Positions 27,901-37,375 of a stretch of 64,000 nt of DNA are shown here, in pieces; position 1 is the stretch's first letter, and every line of letters starts with the position of its first letter. The DNA is from an uncultured Algibacter sp. (lineage in GTDB: Bacteria; Bacteroidota; Bacteroidia; Flavobacteriales; Flavobacteriaceae): contig NZ_CANLZX010000005.1 of the NCBI RefSeq assembly GCF_947495675.1, positions 124,001 through 188,000 of the forward strand, read 5' to 3'. A program made the translations under genes and the position numbers. A model generated the notes under the pieces. That model was not told where the DNA came from and made no database searches. It saw only the letters and a program-made list of their open reading frames with translations.

Positions 27901-28119
27901 AAATACAAGAGTACTCCCTTGATTAGCATTTATTGAATATTTACCATCGAAATCTGAAGATGTACCTGAAGAAGTACCTTTAACTAAGACAGTAGCTCCA
28001 GGTAACGGTAAACCAGATCCATCTGATACTATACCTGAAATTGTCTTTTCTTGTGCAAACGATAGTTGCACAACCAACGCTAGTAATAGCGTTAGAATTC
28101 CACTAAACTTTGTTTTCAT
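24967..28119 (-). CDS. SusC/RagA family TonB-linked outer-membrane protein
   Basis: 1,050 residues from the ATG at 28119. An in-frame start ten codons upstream would add a polar extension before a clean signal peptide (MKTKFSGILTLLLALVVQL...FAQ), so I reject it. A carboxypeptidase-regulatory-like domain (about residues 24-105, GATVLVKGTSSGTSSDFDG) comes first, then LEEVVVTALGIKRDEKALGY, the plug (LSGKIAGVSVTSASG, VVVDGVVMDN) and a 22-strand-type barrel ending FSLNVKF. It imports a large ligand across the outer membrane using TonB energy and is the first gene of a four-gene operon. Confidence 0.93.
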   Translation of the reverse strand: MKTKFSGILTLLLALVVQLSFAQEKTISGIVSDGSGLPLPGATVLVKGTSSGTSSDFDGKYSINANQGSTLVFSFVGYTTKEVKVGASNSINITLQEDAEALEEVVVTALGIKRDEKALGYSTQSVSSDDITTVRDANIVNSLSGKIAGVSVTSASGAVGAESRIVIRGISSISGDAQPLVVVDGVVMDNTSYGDSNDSGGNSTPNGLADLNQDDIETLNVLKGGAATSLYGMRGSNGVIVVTTKSGKNNNRLGIEFSSSVSVENAYVLPDYQNSYGQGPSSTYFEFTDGVTGDGGVDESWGPALDAGLEFIQWNSENGEALPWVSQPDNIKDFFETGLTTNNNLSFSKGNDDYNGRISIGLTDQKGILYNTDLKKYNFSGKINLNLSDKWTVGLSANYIKTESDNLPSVGYGDSNNQLGQIVWSGRNVDWNALRDYKNLPTGFAAGADVATPINWNLAYNNNPYWTLDTNTNTFDRNRLLGNFSINYQISDKLSFSAQTGIDYFSSLDTKRRDFGTYQSVRGSYEEFQRTRYEINSQAILSYNTDIGEDVKFNANVGGNNMVNNYHRLQMIAPELQIPGLYNISNTRDGVSSELFMDQQDRKINSVFGFMGISYKDFLFLDVTGRNDWASVLPLQNNSFFYPSVTGSAIISDIFDMPNDVVSYLKVRGGWSKTGSAGPLAPYSIEPSFSFSGEPWGTTPVAFFPSTLWNPNIKNEDTVEKEIGFEARLLKSRIRLDFTYYNKETTDVIMAKDIDPSSGNTAYWDNVADITNKGIEISLGADIIKNIDGFNLGVNVNFAKNVGEAQNIDDDPTTDNGRVVLGGLWNVDVIAQEGEAVGALYGPAFERTEDGDIIYENGIAQIDPTNKVLGNINADWTGGLGINMSYKNLRLTTLIDVKKGGDIYSQTNSWGKYAGVLEETMQGRETGIIGTGVMSDGNGGYVENNVVVPANTHFKSTYSQNIAESSVYDASFVKWRELSLTYTLPSKLFTNIAVDQISLGLTARNLAILYKKAPHIDPESAFSSSTGQQGLEYAQIPPTRSIGFSLNVKF

Positions 28120-28146
28120 TTTATAATTATTTGAATTAGTCAATGC

Positions 28147-28177
28147 CAAAAATCATAAAATAAAGTTAATAAAACAA
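28147..28177 (-). promoter_or_regulatory. Candidate promoter of the SusCD operon
   Basis: On the minus strand TTG (28177-28175) is 20 nt from GATTTTTG (28154-28147), one mismatch from TAnnTTTG. Expected initiation lies some 20 nt before the susC ATG at 28119. Confidence 0.4.
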
Positions 28178-28236
28178 TAAATAATGGTTAAAATTTGATA
28201 AAAACCGAGAATTTTTAAGAAAACGATAATTTTATA

Positions 28237-29928
28237 CTAGAATTTTGCAGTCAAACTGAGATGTATTTTAGAATTTGTTAGTTTAAATTGGGTATTCTCA
28301 TTTTTACCATTTGCGTAGTTAAATTTTAAAAGGCCTGCTTTTGTTAGAATTCCAAAACCAAAACCATAGCCAAAAAGTTTCTCCTTGGTATTCAATGTTT
28401 TATCCTCAAAATACCCAGCATCAATTATACTATGTAGATAAATTGAATTATTTAGTTTAAATCTGTATTCTGTATTTAGAGTGCTAAAAAATGTTGCAAA
28501 TATGCTGTTTTCCTCAAAACCTCTTATGGAGTTTATACCGCCAAACCTTAATAATTCATTTTCAAAATATGTGTCTGATATTAAATTGGATCCATTAACT
28601 CTTAAATAAATGCTGTTTTTATAGTTTAATGTAAAAATTTTCAAGGCATCTAAAGTGTAAGTGGTTTGTTTTTCAATGCTCGAGTTTGTTTTTCTGTTAC
28701 CAGAGCCAAATTCTAAGAATATTTTAGATCGAATTTGGAAAAGTTGGTCATTAGCTTCTGGTTTTAAGTATTGGTAAGCAAAAGTATAATGGAGTGTTTT
28801 GTAGTCAGAAATTGATGTAGAAGTATTTTTGTTAAGTAGGTTGTTTGACTCAGTTGAAATTACACCAGCATATAATTTATTCATTGAATTTACCTGGTAA
28901 TGTAATTTTCCAGATTGATTTACAGTTGTAAAAGAAGAATCTCTTTTAAAAATTCTTAATAATAAATCTGCTCCTATAGGTGTTTTAAACAAATAGGGGA
29001 GTGAAATATTAGTTTCAAAGGTTTTTTGATCATTTTCATCACTCTTATAAAGCAGCCTAAAAGATTCACCAAAATTTAAATTATTGGTTAGATTTAAGTT
29101 TAGGTAGCCGTCAAATTCTAATTTATTTGTTTCTTCATTAGTTCCGAACCCTAAAAATCCATCAAATGCATTGCTTTTAGTTTTTTCTAGATATAGATAT
29201 AAAGTTGTTGAGTCTTTTGAAAATAATATTTCAGGAGATTTAATTTCATTTGCAAAAATCAAGTTGTTTAATTGATTGGTTTTATTTTTAATAATGTCAA
29301 GGTTAAAAACTTGTTTTGGTTTAATCTTCAAGAAGTGTTTTAAGTAAGAACCAGGAAAGTTGTCGTAGCCTTTAACAAGTATATTGTCAATCGTTCTTTT
29401 TTCTAAAGAATTAATTGTCAGGGCAGCTTCAAGATTTGTTGAATCTTTAGTTTTTATATTGGTTAACTTTAATTTAGAAAAAGGAAGCCCTTTTTTTGAT
29501 ATTTCAGAATTAATAATTTGCAATGCATTCTCAGTTTCAGAAAAATTCAAAATAAAATAATCATCATAAATATCTTCTGAAACTAAATCTAAGACAGACT
29601 GGTCAATGTTAGACCTATTATAGTAAACATAAATAGATTTGAATTTTTTTTTCAAGAAAATTTGAAAATGAAAAGTAGAGTCGTGTTATTTTTATAATTT
29701 GAGAGCTTTATTTTAAAAATAAAAAAAAATAAAAAGTGTATTTTTTAATGCGGTAATTTCAGTTTTAATAGAAAAAAAATCATCGTGTGTTTTTAAATAT
29801 CCTAATGAATCGATAATTTTTGTTTCTAATTCAGAATTGCCGTTAATTTTTAAATTAATGTTCTGACACATTATTTCGGTAGAAATAAGTGTATATATAA
29901 TAAGGAGTAAAAAAGTAGTTTTTCGCAC
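28237..29928 (-). pseudogene. POTRA/beta-barrel outer-membrane protein gene, interrupted by in-frame stops
   Basis: Two same-frame pieces look like one broken gene. The N-terminal piece (GTG at 29928 to stop at 29713-29715) has a signal peptide (FLLLIIYTLISTEIMC) and the start of a POTRA-like domain. The C-terminal piece (28237 to about 29685) carries the rest of POTRA-like repeats (DSTFHFQIFLKKKFKSIYVY, NILVKGYDNFPGSYLKHFL) and a BamA/FhaC-like 16-strand-type barrel (LRFGGINSIRGF, ending LSLTAKF). Stops begin at 29715, 29694 and 29688. Reading one base over supplies FKIKLSNYKN between the pieces, so two frameshifts are the simplest cause, one possibly in the A9 run at 29721-29729. A sequencing error remains possible. 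Confidence 0.65.
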
Positions 29929-30032
29929 TTTGTTATCAACTGTTATTTGGTGTAAATCTAACGGAAAATCTAAGCTTATAATATAGCTAATGAGATTATT
30001 TTTGAAAACTCTTAAAAATTAACCAATTAGGA

Positions 30033-30063
30033 TTTGAATTCTAAATTTTAATTTCTACATTTG
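30033..30063 (+). promoter_or_regulatory. Promoter of the ribosomal protein block (rpsL)
   Basis: TTTG (30033-30036), 19 nt, TACATTTG (30056-30063): a full match to the Bacteroidota promoter pattern. A 6-bp hairpin CCTCTT-AAA-AAGAGG (30068-30082) would sit at the very 5' end of the transcript, about 25 nt before the rpsL ATG. Confidence 0.8.
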
Positions 30064-30107
30064 CACCCCTCTTAAAAAGAGGATAATAAAATTTATATAT
30101 AATATAT

Positions 30108-30482
30108 ATGCCAACAATTTCGCAATTAGTAAGAAAAGGAAGAGCCAAAATAACCAAGAAGAGTAAATCGGCTGCTTTAGATTCTTGTCCGCAAAGACGT
30201 GGTGTGTGTACTCGTGTTTACACAACAACTCCTAAAAAACCTAACTCAGCAATGCGTAAGGTAGCAAGGGTTCGTTTAACAAACGGTAACGAGGTTAACG
30301 CATACATCGGTGGTGAAGGACACAATCTGCAAGAGCACTCGATAGTATTGGTTAGAGGTGGAAGGGTAAAAGATTTACCAGGAGTTAGATATCACATTGT
30401 ACGTGGTGCTTTAGACACAGCAGGTGTTTCAGGCAGAACGCAACGTAGATCTAAGTATGGTGCAAAACGCCCTAAAAAGTAA
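30108..30482 (+). CDS. rpsL: 30S ribosomal protein S12
   Basis: 124 residues. It sits in the decoding centre of the small subunit. The universally conserved [11 protein letters not shown] and [13 protein letters not shown] segments are present. Lys43 and Lys88, where streptomycin-resistance changes occur in other bacteria, are both wild type. It is the first gene of the fused str-S10-spc-alpha block, directly behind the strong promoter at 30033-30063. Confidence 0.98.
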   Translation: MPTISQLVRKGRAKITKKSKSAALDSCPQRRGVCTRVYTTTPKKPNSAMRKVARVRLTNGNEVNAYIGGEGHNLQEHSIVLVRGGRVKDLPGVRYHIVRGALDTAGVSGRTQRRSKYGAKRPKK

Positions 30483-30503
30483 TTAAAACTTTAAGAAGAA
30501 GAC

Positions 30504-30980
30504 ATGAGAAAAAGAGCAGCAAAAAAGAGACCGCTTTTACCAGACCCAAAATTTAACGACCAGTTAGTAACTCGTTTCGTTAACATGATGATGTGGGATG
30601 GGAAAAAGTCTGTCGCTTTTAAAGTATTCTACGATGCAATTGATATTGTAGACTCGAAAAAAACTGACGAAGAAAAAACAGGTTTAGAAATCTGGAAAGA
30701 TGCTTTATCTAACGTTATGCCTCACGTAGAAGTACGTAGTCGTCGTGTTGGTGGTGCAACATTCCAAATTCCAATGCAAATTCGTCCAGATCGTAAAGTT
30801 TCAACAGCAATGAAATGGCTAATTAGCTATTCTCGTAAAAGAAACGAAAAATCGATGGCGTTACGTTTAGCATCTGAGGTTTTAGCAGCAGCTAAAGAAG
30901 AAGGAGCGGCGGTAAAGAAAAGAGTTGATACTCACAAAATGGCAGAGGCAAATAAAGCATTCTCTCACTTTAGATTCTAA
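30504..30980 (+). CDS. rpsG: 30S ribosomal protein S7
   Basis: 158 residues, typical length. S7 nucleates assembly of the 30S head and lies near the E site. Seen are the N-terminal [19 protein letters not shown], the [19 protein letters not shown] beta-ribbon and the C-terminal [18 protein letters not shown] helix. The gene sits 21 nt after rpsL and 3 nt before fusA, so the three are co-transcribed. Confidence 0.98.
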   Translation: MRKRAAKKRPLLPDPKFNDQLVTRFVNMMMWDGKKSVAFKVFYDAIDIVDSKKTDEEKTGLEIWKDALSNVMPHVEVRSRRVGGATFQIPMQIRPDRKVSTAMKWLISYSRKRNEKSMALRLASEVLAAAKEEGAAVKKRVDTHKMAEANKAFSHFRF

Positions 30981-30983
30981 GAC

Positions 30984-33110
30984 ATGGCAAGAGATTTAAA
31001 ATATACTAGAAATATAGGTATTGCTGCACATATTGATGCAGGAAAAACTACTACAACAGAGCGTATACTTTATTATACAGGTGTTTCTCATAAAATTGGA
31101 GAGGTACACGATGGTGCTGCAACAATGGACTGGATGGAGCAAGAGCAAGAAAGAGGTATTACAATTACTTCTGCTGCTACTACTTGTACTTGGAAGTTTC
31201 CAATTGAAAATGGAGAGCCTACGCCTGAAACTAAAGGATATCACTTTAATATAATTGATACACCGGGTCACGTTGATTTTACTGTAGAAGTAAATCGTTC
31301 TTTACGTGTACTTGATGGTTTAGTATTCTTGTTTAGTGCGGTTGATGGTGTTGAGCCACAATCTGAAACTAACTGGAGACTTGCAGATAACTATAAAGTT
31401 CCAAGAATTGGTTTCGTTAATAAAATGGACCGTCAAGGATCAGACTTTTTAGGGGTTTGTCAACAAGTAAAAGATATGTTAAAATCAAATGCGGTGCCAA
31501 TCGTTTTAAACATTGGTGACGAAGATGATTTTAAAGGTATCATAGATTTAGTAAAAAACAGAGCTATTGTTTGGCATGATGAAACTCAAGGGGCAACTTT
31601 TGATGTTATTGAAATCCCGGACGATTTAAAAGAAGAAGCTCGTAAGTACCGTGCATTACTTATTGAAGAAGTAGCTGGTTACGATGAGAATCTTTTAGAA
31701 AAGTTCATGGAAGATGAAGATTCTATTACTGAAGACGAGGTGCACGCTGCACTTAGAGCTGCTGTAATGGATATGGCAATCATTCCAATGATTTGCGGTT
31801 CTGCATTTAAAAATAAAGGTGTACAATTCTTATTAGATGCTGTATGTCGTTATTTGCCTTCACCAACCGATAAGGAAGGTATCATAGGTGTTAACCCTGA
31901 AACTGAACAAGAAGAAATTCGTAAGCCAAGTGTTAAGGAGCCATTTGCTGCTTTAGCATTTAAAATTGCTACCGATCCTTTTGTAGGTCGTTTGGCATTC
32001 TTTAGAGCATATTCTGGTCGTTTAGATGCAGGTTCTTATGTGTTAAATAACCGTTCTGGTAAAAAAGAGCGTATTTCTCGTATATACCAAATGCATGCTA
32101 ACAAGCAAAATGCAATTGATTTTATTGAAGCTGGTGATATTGGAGCTGCTGTTGGATTTAAATCTATTAAAACAGGAGATACACTTTCAGCTGAAAAGCA
32201 TCCTATAGTTTTAGAATCAATGGACTTCCCTGATCCGGTAATTGGTATCGCAGTTGAGCCTAAAACTAAGGCTGATGTTGATAAATTAGGTATGGGCTTA
32301 GCTAAATTAGCTGAGGAAGATCCAACTTTTACTGTACGTTCAGACGAAGCTTCAGGACAGACTATTATTTCTGGAATGGGTGAGTTACACTTAGATGTAA
32401 TTGTAGATCGTTTAAAACGTGAATTTAAAGTAGAGGTTAACCAAGGTCAACCACAAGTTGAATATAAAGAGGCTATTACTGCTTCTGCTGATCATAGAGA
32501 AGTATATAAGAAACAATCTGGTGGTCGTGGTAAATTCGCAGATATCGTGTTTACTGTTGAGCCAGCTGATGAAGGTGTTGAAGGACTTCAGTTTGAATCT
32601 GTAATTAAAGGGGGTAATGTTCCTAAGGAATTTATTCCTTCGATTGAAAAAGGATTCAAAATGGCAATGGTTAACGGACCTTTAGCAGGTTACGAAATCG
32701 ATGCTATGAAAGTTACTTTAAAGGATGGATCTTACCACGATGTGGATTCGGATCAATTATCTTTCGAGTTAGCAGCTAAATTAGGTTTCAAAAACGTTGC
32801 AAAAGCGGCTAAGGCTGTTATTATGGAGCCTATTATGAAACTTGAAGTTATCACTCCAGAAGAAAACATGGGTGATATTGTAGGTGATTTAAATAGAAGA
32901 AGAGGTCAAGTAAGTGACATGGGAGATAGAGCTGGTGCAAAAACTGTTAAAGCTACTGTGCCATTATCTGAAATGTTTGGTTATGTTACAACTTTAAGAA
33001 CTTTATCTTCTGGTCGTGCAACATCAACAATGGAATTTTCTCACTATGCTGAAACACCTTCAAATATATCTGAAGAAGTAATTAAGGCAGCTAAAGGAGT
33101 TGAATCGTAA
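30984..33110 (+). CDS. fusA: Elongation factor G
   Basis: 708 residues. The translocation GTPase has G1 AHIDAGKT (residues 15-22), switch II DTPGH (92-96) and NKMD (146-149), followed by domains II-V, including GGRGKFADI and the C-terminal [12 protein letters not shown]. It is followed by rpsJ after 11 nt. tuf, which follows fusA in many bacteria, is absent here, the usual Bacteroidota arrangement. Confidence 0.98.
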   Translation: MARDLKYTRNIGIAAHIDAGKTTTTERILYYTGVSHKIGEVHDGAATMDWMEQEQERGITITSAATTCTWKFPIENGEPTPETKGYHFNIIDTPGHVDFTVEVNRSLRVLDGLVFLFSAVDGVEPQSETNWRLADNYKVPRIGFVNKMDRQGSDFLGVCQQVKDMLKSNAVPIVLNIGDEDDFKGIIDLVKNRAIVWHDETQGATFDVIEIPDDLKEEARKYRALLIEEVAGYDENLLEKFMEDEDSITEDEVHAALRAAVMDMAIIPMICGSAFKNKGVQFLLDAVCRYLPSPTDKEGIIGVNPETEQEEIRKPSVKEPFAALAFKIATDPFVGRLAFFRAYSGRLDAGSYVLNNRSGKKERISRIYQMHANKQNAIDFIEAGDIGAAVGFKSIKTGDTLSAEKHPIVLESMDFPDPVIGIAVEPKTKADVDKLGMGLAKLAEEDPTFTVRSDEASGQTIISGMGELHLDVIVDRLKREFKVEVNQGQPQVEYKEAITASADHREVYKKQSGGRGKFADIVFTVEPADEGVEGLQFESVIKGGNVPKEFIPSIEKGFKMAMVNGPLAGYEIDAMKVTLKDGSYHDVDSDQLSFELAAKLGFKNVAKAAKAVIMEPIMKLEVITPEENMGDIVGDLNRRRGQVSDMGDRAGAKTVKATVPLSEMFGYVTTLRTLSSGRATSTMEFSHYAETPSNISEEVIKAAKGVES

Positions 33111-33121
33111 ATCTTAAGAAA

Positions 33122-33427
33122 ATGAGTCAAAAAATCAGAATAAAATTAAAATCTTACGATCACAACTTAGTAGATAAGTCTGCTGATAAGATTGTAAAAA
33201 CAGTAAAGAGTACTGGTGCTGTTGTAACTGGACCAATTCCATTGCCAACACACAAGAAAATTTTCACTGTATTACGTTCTCCACACGTAAACAAGAAATC
33301 AAGAGAGCAATTTCAATTATCATCTTACAAGAGATTATTGGATATCTACTCTTCGTCATCAAAAACAATTGATGCGTTAATGAAGCTTGAGTTACCAAGT
33401 GGTGTTGAAGTAGAGATAAAAGTTTAA
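33122..33427 (+). CDS. rpsJ: 30S ribosomal protein S10
   Basis: 101 residues of the usual length. It carries [41 protein letters not shown] and the C-terminal [12 protein letters not shown]10 is part of the 30S head and, as NusE, takes part in antitermination. In E. coli it leads the S10 operon. Here it is joined to fusA upstream and separated from rplC by a 123-nt gap that holds a perfect hairpin. Confidence 0.98.
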   Translation: MSQKIRIKLKSYDHNLVDKSADKIVKTVKSTGAVVTGPIPLPTHKKIFTVLRSPHVNKKSREQFQLSSYKRLLDIYSSSSKTIDALMKLELPSGVEVEIKV

Positions 33428-33480
33428 TAATTAAACTTACATGTCCTGAGCTGCGTGCGAGGGAAAAACGGTAAAAATAC

Positions 33481-33515
33481 AATTCAAGGCTGAAACGTAT
33501 TTTCAGCCTTGAATT
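33481..33515 (+). promoter_or_regulatory. 15-bp hairpin between rpsJ and rplC (attenuator or processing site candidate)
   Basis: AATTCAAGGCTGAAA pairs perfectly with TTTCAGCCTTGAATT around loop CGTAT. It is followed by TTAATAAC, so the U-run is short. The gap carries no TAnnTTTG box that I can see, so rplC onwards should depend on read-through. Confidence 0.6.
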
Positions 33516-33550
33516 TTAATAACAAATAGTAATAAATTAAATAAATAATT

Positions 33551-34168
33551 ATGTCTGGGTTAATTGGAAAAAAAATCGGTATGACCAGCATCTTTGATGA
33601 AAACGGGAAAAACATTCCTTGTACAGTAATCGAAGCTGGACCATGTATCGTTACCCAAGTCAGAACTGAAGAGGTTGACGGCTATTCTGCTGTTCAATTA
33701 GGTTTCGATGACGCGACAGAAAAAAGCGCTACTAAAGCAGACTTAGGTCATGCTAAAAAAGCGGGTACTTCTGTAAAACGCAAAGTTGTTGAATTCAAAG
33801 GTTTTGATGAGGAGTACAAATTAGGTGATGCTATAACTGTAGAACATTTCGCTGAAGGTGAATTTGTTGATATTGCAGGAACATCAAAAGGTAAAGGATT
33901 TCAAGGTGTTGTAAAACGTCATGGTTTCGGTGGTGTAGGTCAAGCTACTCACGGTCAACATAACCGTTTAAGAGCGCCAGGATCTATTGGAGCTGCATCT
34001 TACCCTGCTCGTGTTTTTAAAGGCATGAAAATGGCAGGAAGAATGGGTGGAGACACAGTTAAAGTTCAAAATTTAAGAGTTTTAAAAGTAGTTACTGAAA
34101 AGAATCTACTTGTGGTTAAAGGATGTGTTCCTGGTCACAAAAACGCTTATGTAATTATTAGAAAATAA
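33551..34168 (+). CDS. rplC: 50S ribosomal protein L3
   Basis: 205 residues. [19 protein letters not shown] opens the beta barrel. The extended loop that reaches toward the peptidyl-transferase centre holds [20 protein letters not shown], including the Gln methylated by PrmB in other bacteria. The stop overlaps the rplD ATG by one base (TAATG). Expression may depend on the hairpin just upstream. Confidence 0.98.
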   Translation: MSGLIGKKIGMTSIFDENGKNIPCTVIEAGPCIVTQVRTEEVDGYSAVQLGFDDATEKSATKADLGHAKKAGTSVKRKVVEFKGFDEEYKLGDAITVEHFAEGEFVDIAGTSKGKGFQGVVKRHGFGGVGQATHGQHNRLRAPGSIGAASYPARVFKGMKMAGRMGGDTVKVQNLRVLKVVTEKNLLVVKGCVPGHKNAYVIIRK

Positions 34169-34797
34169 TGAAAGTAGCAGTTTTAGATATAAACGGAAAA
34201 GACACAGGTAGAAAGGCAGACCTTTCTAAAGATGTGTTTGCTATTGAGCCTAATAATCATGCAGTATATTTGGATGTTAAACAATATTTAGCAAACCAAC
34301 GTCAAGGAACTCACAAATCGAAAGAAAGAGCTGAGATTTCTGGATCTACGCGTAAGATTAAAAAGCAAAAAGGAACTGGTACAGCAAGAGCAGGTAGTAT
34401 TAAGTCTGGTGTATTTAAAGGTGGTGGTCGTATGTTCGGTCCAAGACCAAGAAATTACAGCTTCAAACTTAATAAAAACTTAAAGCGTTTAGCACGTAAA
34501 TCTGCCTTGAGTATCAAAGCAGGAGAGAAGTCAATTACAGTTTTAGAAGACTTTAATTTTGATACTGTAAAGACTAAGAATTTTACAGCAGTTTTAAAGG
34601 CTTTAGAGCTTGATAACAAAAAAACGCTCTTTGTGTTGGGTGGGTCAAATAATAACGTATATTTGTCATCGCGCAATTTAAAAAGCTCTGAAGTTATAAC
34701 TTATTCAGAAATAAGTACTTACAAGATTTTAAATGCAAATCAAGTAGTGTTATTAGAAGGAGCTTTAGCAGGAATTGAAACAAACTTAAGTAAATAG
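34168..34797 (+). CDS. rplD: 50S ribosomal protein L4
   Basis: 209 residues. The extended loop that lines the exit tunnel is visible as GTGTARAGSIKSGVFKGGG and MFGPRPRNY. In E. coli, L4 represses its own operon by acting on the S10 leader. Here the hairpin at 33481-33515 lies two genes upstream and is a candidate site for similar control, though this is inference. It is coupled to rplC by a one-base overlap. Confidence 0.97.
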   Translation: MKVAVLDINGKDTGRKADLSKDVFAIEPNNHAVYLDVKQYLANQRQGTHKSKERAEISGSTRKIKKQKGTGTARAGSIKSGVFKGGGRMFGPRPRNYSFKLNKNLKRLARKSALSIKAGEKSITVLEDFNFDTVKTKNFTAVLKALELDNKKTLFVLGGSNNNVYLSSRNLKSSEVITYSEISTYKILNANQVVLLEGALAGIETNLSK

Positions 34798-34802
34798 AAA
34801 CA

Positions 34803-35093
34803 ATGAATATCTTAATTAAACCTATAATCACAGAAAAAGCGACAGCTGATAGCGAGTTAAGAAACTGCTACACTTTTGCAGTGAATACAAAGGCGAACAA
34901 GGTAGAAATCAAAAAAGCGGTGGAAGCTGCTTATGGTGTTTCTGTTGAAAAAGTTCGTACTATAAATGTCCGTCCAGATCGCAGTACTAAGTTTACAAAA
35001 ACTGGTATTCAACATGGTAAAACAAATGCTGTTAAAAAAGCAATTGTACAACTGGCGGAAGGTGAAATGATTGATTTATACAGTAACATGTAA
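34803..35093 (+). CDS. rplW: 50S ribosomal protein L23
   Basis: 96 residues, typical length. The start ILIKPIITEKAT and the segment NKVEIKKAVEAAYGVSVEKV are diagnostic. L23 sits at the tunnel exit and docks trigger factor and SRP. The tunnel loop is DRSTKFTKTGIQHGKTNAVK. It lies 5 nt after rplD. Confidence 0.97.
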   Translation: MNILIKPIITEKATADSELRNCYTFAVNTKANKVEIKKAVEAAYGVSVEKVRTINVRPDRSTKFTKTGIQHGKTNAVKKAIVQLAEGEMIDLYSNM

Positions 35094-35103
35094 TTAAAGA
35101 CAA

Positions 35104-35931
35104 ATGTCAGTAAGAAAATTAAAACCAATCACACCAGGACAGCGATTTAGAGTAGTAAATGGTTATGACGCCATTACTACTGATAAGCCGGAAAAGAGTT
35201 TACTCGTTCCGAACAAAAGGTCTGGTGGTAGAAACAGTCAAGGAAAAATGACCATGCGCTATATAGGTGGTGGTCATAAAAGAAAGTATCGTATTATCGA
35301 TTTTAAAAGGGACAAAGCAGGTATTCCTGGTGAAGTTGCTTCAATTCAATACGATCCAAACAGAACAGCTTTTATTGCTTTATTGAATTATCAAGATGGT
35401 GAAAAAAGATACATTATTGCTCAAAATGGACTTCAAGTTGGTCAAAATGTAGTGTCTGGAAATGAAGGTGTTGCTCCAGAAATTGGAAATGCAATGCCAT
35501 TAAGTGAAATTCCATTAGGAACTATCATCTCATGTATAGAGTTGCGTCCTGGTCAAGGAGCTATTATGGCTCGTAGCGCAGGTGCTTTTGCTCAATTAAT
35601 GGCAAGAGATGGTAAATTTGCTACGGTTAAATTGCCTTCAGGAGAAACAAGATTAATTCTTGCAGGATGTATGGCAACAATAGGTGTTGTATCTAATTCA
35701 GATCATCAATTATTAGTAGGTGGTAAAGCAGGTAGAACAAGATGGTTAGGAAGAAGACCACGTACTAGACCAGTAGTTATGAATCCAGTTGATCACCCAA
35801 TGGGTGGTGGTGAAGGTAAATCTTCAGGTGGACATCCTCGTTCTAGAAATGGTATTCCAGCTAAAGGTTTCAGAACCCGTTCTAAAACTAAAGCAAGTAA
35901 TAAATATATTGTAGAACGTAGAAAGAAATAA
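35104..35931 (+). CDS. rplB: 50S ribosomal protein L2
   Basis: 275 residues. It contributes to subunit joining and the peptidyl-transferase region. The conserved C-terminal part [20 protein letters not shown] includes the invariant His near the catalytic centre. The central RNA-binding domain shows [17 protein letters not shown] and [15 protein letters not shown]. It lies 10 nt after rplW and 3 nt before rpsS. Confidence 0.98.
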   Translation: MSVRKLKPITPGQRFRVVNGYDAITTDKPEKSLLVPNKRSGGRNSQGKMTMRYIGGGHKRKYRIIDFKRDKAGIPGEVASIQYDPNRTAFIALLNYQDGEKRYIIAQNGLQVGQNVVSGNEGVAPEIGNAMPLSEIPLGTIISCIELRPGQGAIMARSAGAFAQLMARDGKFATVKLPSGETRLILAGCMATIGVVSNSDHQLLVGGKAGRTRWLGRRPRTRPVVMNPVDHPMGGGEGKSSGGHPRSRNGIPAKGFRTRSKTKASNKYIVERRKK

Positions 35932-35934
35932 GAC

Positions 35935-36213
35935 ATGGCAAGATCATTAAAAAAAGGACCTTACGTTCATTATAAATTAGAAAAGAAAGTAGCTGTTAAT
36001 GTTGAAAACAATAAAAAAACAGTAATCAAAACTTGGTCTCGAGCAAGTATGATTACTCCAGATTTTGTTGGACAAACTATAGCTGTACACAATGGCCGTC
36101 AATTCGTTCCAGTATACGTTACTGAAAACATGGTAGGTCATAAATTAGGAGAATTTTCACCAACACGTTCATTCCGTGGACATGCAGGTGCTAAAAATAA
36201 AGGTAAAAAGTAG
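35935..36213 (+). CDS. rpsS: 30S ribosomal protein S19
   Basis: 92 residues. [34 protein letters not shown] and [18 protein letters not shown] are the family signatures. It binds the 30S head next to S13 and contacts the A-site finger. It sits between rplB and rplV with gaps of 3 and 6 nt. Confidence 0.98.
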   Translation: MARSLKKGPYVHYKLEKKVAVNVENNKKTVIKTWSRASMITPDFVGQTIAVHNGRQFVPVYVTENMVGHKLGEFSPTRSFRGHAGAKNKGKK

Positions 36214-36219
36214 TAAGCT

Positions 36220-36627
36220 ATGGGAAGTCGTAAAAAACAAATGGCAGACGCTATTAAGGAAGCAAAAAAGCACGTTGCTTTTGCTAAACTTAATAACTGT
36301 CCTACATCACCAAGAAAAATGCGCTTAGTAGCCGATTTAGTAAGAGGTGAAAAGGTAGAAAATGCACTTAATATTTTAAAGTTCAACCAAAAAGAAGCAT
36401 CTGGTCGTTTAGAGAAGTTGTTATTATCAGCTATCGCTAACTGGCAATCTAAAAATGAAGATGCTGATGTTGAATCTGCAGAATTGATCGTTAAAGAGAT
36501 TAAAGTTGATAGCGGATCTATGTTAAAAAGATTACGTCCAGCACCTCAAGGTCGTGCACACAGAATAAGAAAACGTTCAAACCACGTAACATTAGTGGTT
36601 GGAGCTAATAATAACACACAAGCTTAA
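36220..36627 (+). CDS. rplV: 50S ribosomal protein L22
   Basis: 135 residues, longer than E. coli L22 (110) at both ends. The core is visible as [18 protein letters not shown], and the hairpin that reaches into the exit tunnel as [20 protein letters not shown]. The latter is the site of macrolide-resistance changes in other bacteria. It is followed by rpsC after 7 nt. Confidence 0.97.
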   Translation: MGSRKKQMADAIKEAKKHVAFAKLNNCPTSPRKMRLVADLVRGEKVENALNILKFNQKEASGRLEKLLLSAIANWQSKNEDADVESAELIVKEIKVDSGSMLKRLRPAPQGRAHRIRKRSNHVTLVVGANNNTQA

Positions 36628-36634
36628 TAAGAGT

Positions 36635-37354
36635 ATGGGACAAAAAACAAATCCAATCGGAAATCGCTTAGGAATTATCAGAGGATGGGAGTCTAACTGG
36701 TACGGAGGAAACGATTATGGTGATAAACTTGCCGAAGACGATAAGATTAGAAAATACGTTCACGCGCGTTTATCTAAAGCTAGTGTAAGTAGAGTAATAA
36801 TTGAAAGAACTTTAAAACTTGTAACCGTTACTATCACTACTGCTAGACCTGGTATTATTATCGGAAAAGGTGGTCAAGAGGTAGACAAGTTAAAAGAAGA
36901 ACTTAAGAAAATTACTGGAAAAGAAGTTCAGATTAATATTTTTGAAATTAAAAGACCTGAACTTGATGCATTTTTAGTAGGATCTAGCATCGCTCGTCAA
37001 ATTGAAAACAGAATTTCATACAGACGTGCAATTAAGATGGCTATTGCTGCTACAATGCGTATGAACGCTGAAGGAATCAAAATCCAAATTAGTGGACGTT
37101 TAAATGGTGCTGAAATGGCACGTTCTGAACACTACAAAGAAGGACGTATTCCTTTATCAACTTTTAGAGCCGATATTGACTATGCTTTAGTTGAGGCACA
37201 CACTACATATGGTAGATTGGGTGTTAAAGTATGGATCATGAAAGGTGAAGTATATGGTAAAAGAGAACTTTCTCCGCTTGTTGGATTATCTAAGAAGCAA
37301 GGAAAAGGTGGAGCCGGAAGAGGAGGAAACAAAGGACCTCGTCGTAGAAAGTAA
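36635..37354 (+). CDS. rpsC: 30S ribosomal protein S3
   Basis: 239 residues from the ATG at 36635, which gives the canonical [14 protein letters not shown] longer reading from 36599 would overlap rplV and is rejected. The KH domain has [18 protein letters not shown], and the C-terminal part carries [13 protein letters not shown]3 lines the mRNA entry channel. The basic, Gly-rich tail is [15 protein letters not shown]. Confidence 0.97.
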   Translation: MGQKTNPIGNRLGIIRGWESNWYGGNDYGDKLAEDDKIRKYVHARLSKASVSRVIIERTLKLVTVTITTARPGIIIGKGGQEVDKLKEELKKITGKEVQINIFEIKRPELDAFLVGSSIARQIENRISYRRAIKMAIAATMRMNAEGIKIQISGRLNGAEMARSEHYKEGRIPLSTFRADIDYALVEAHTTYGRLGVKVWIMKGEVYGKRELSPLVGLSKKQGKGGAGRGGNKGPRRRK

Positions 37355-37375
37355 TTTTTTATAAATTAAAGAAAA

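Noticed and set aside
24967-28149. SusC start at 28149
   Set aside because: The extra ten residues would place a polar stretch before a normal signal peptide; the ATG at 28119 is the better start.
28237-29655. Treating the C-terminal barrel piece as a complete gene starting at the TTG at 29655
   Set aside because: Coding-like sequence continues upstream of the TTG and there is no signal peptide at that start, so a broken longer gene fits better.
36599-37354. Longer rpsC start overlapping rplV
   Set aside because: The canonical S3 N-terminus MGQKTNPIG begins at 36635.
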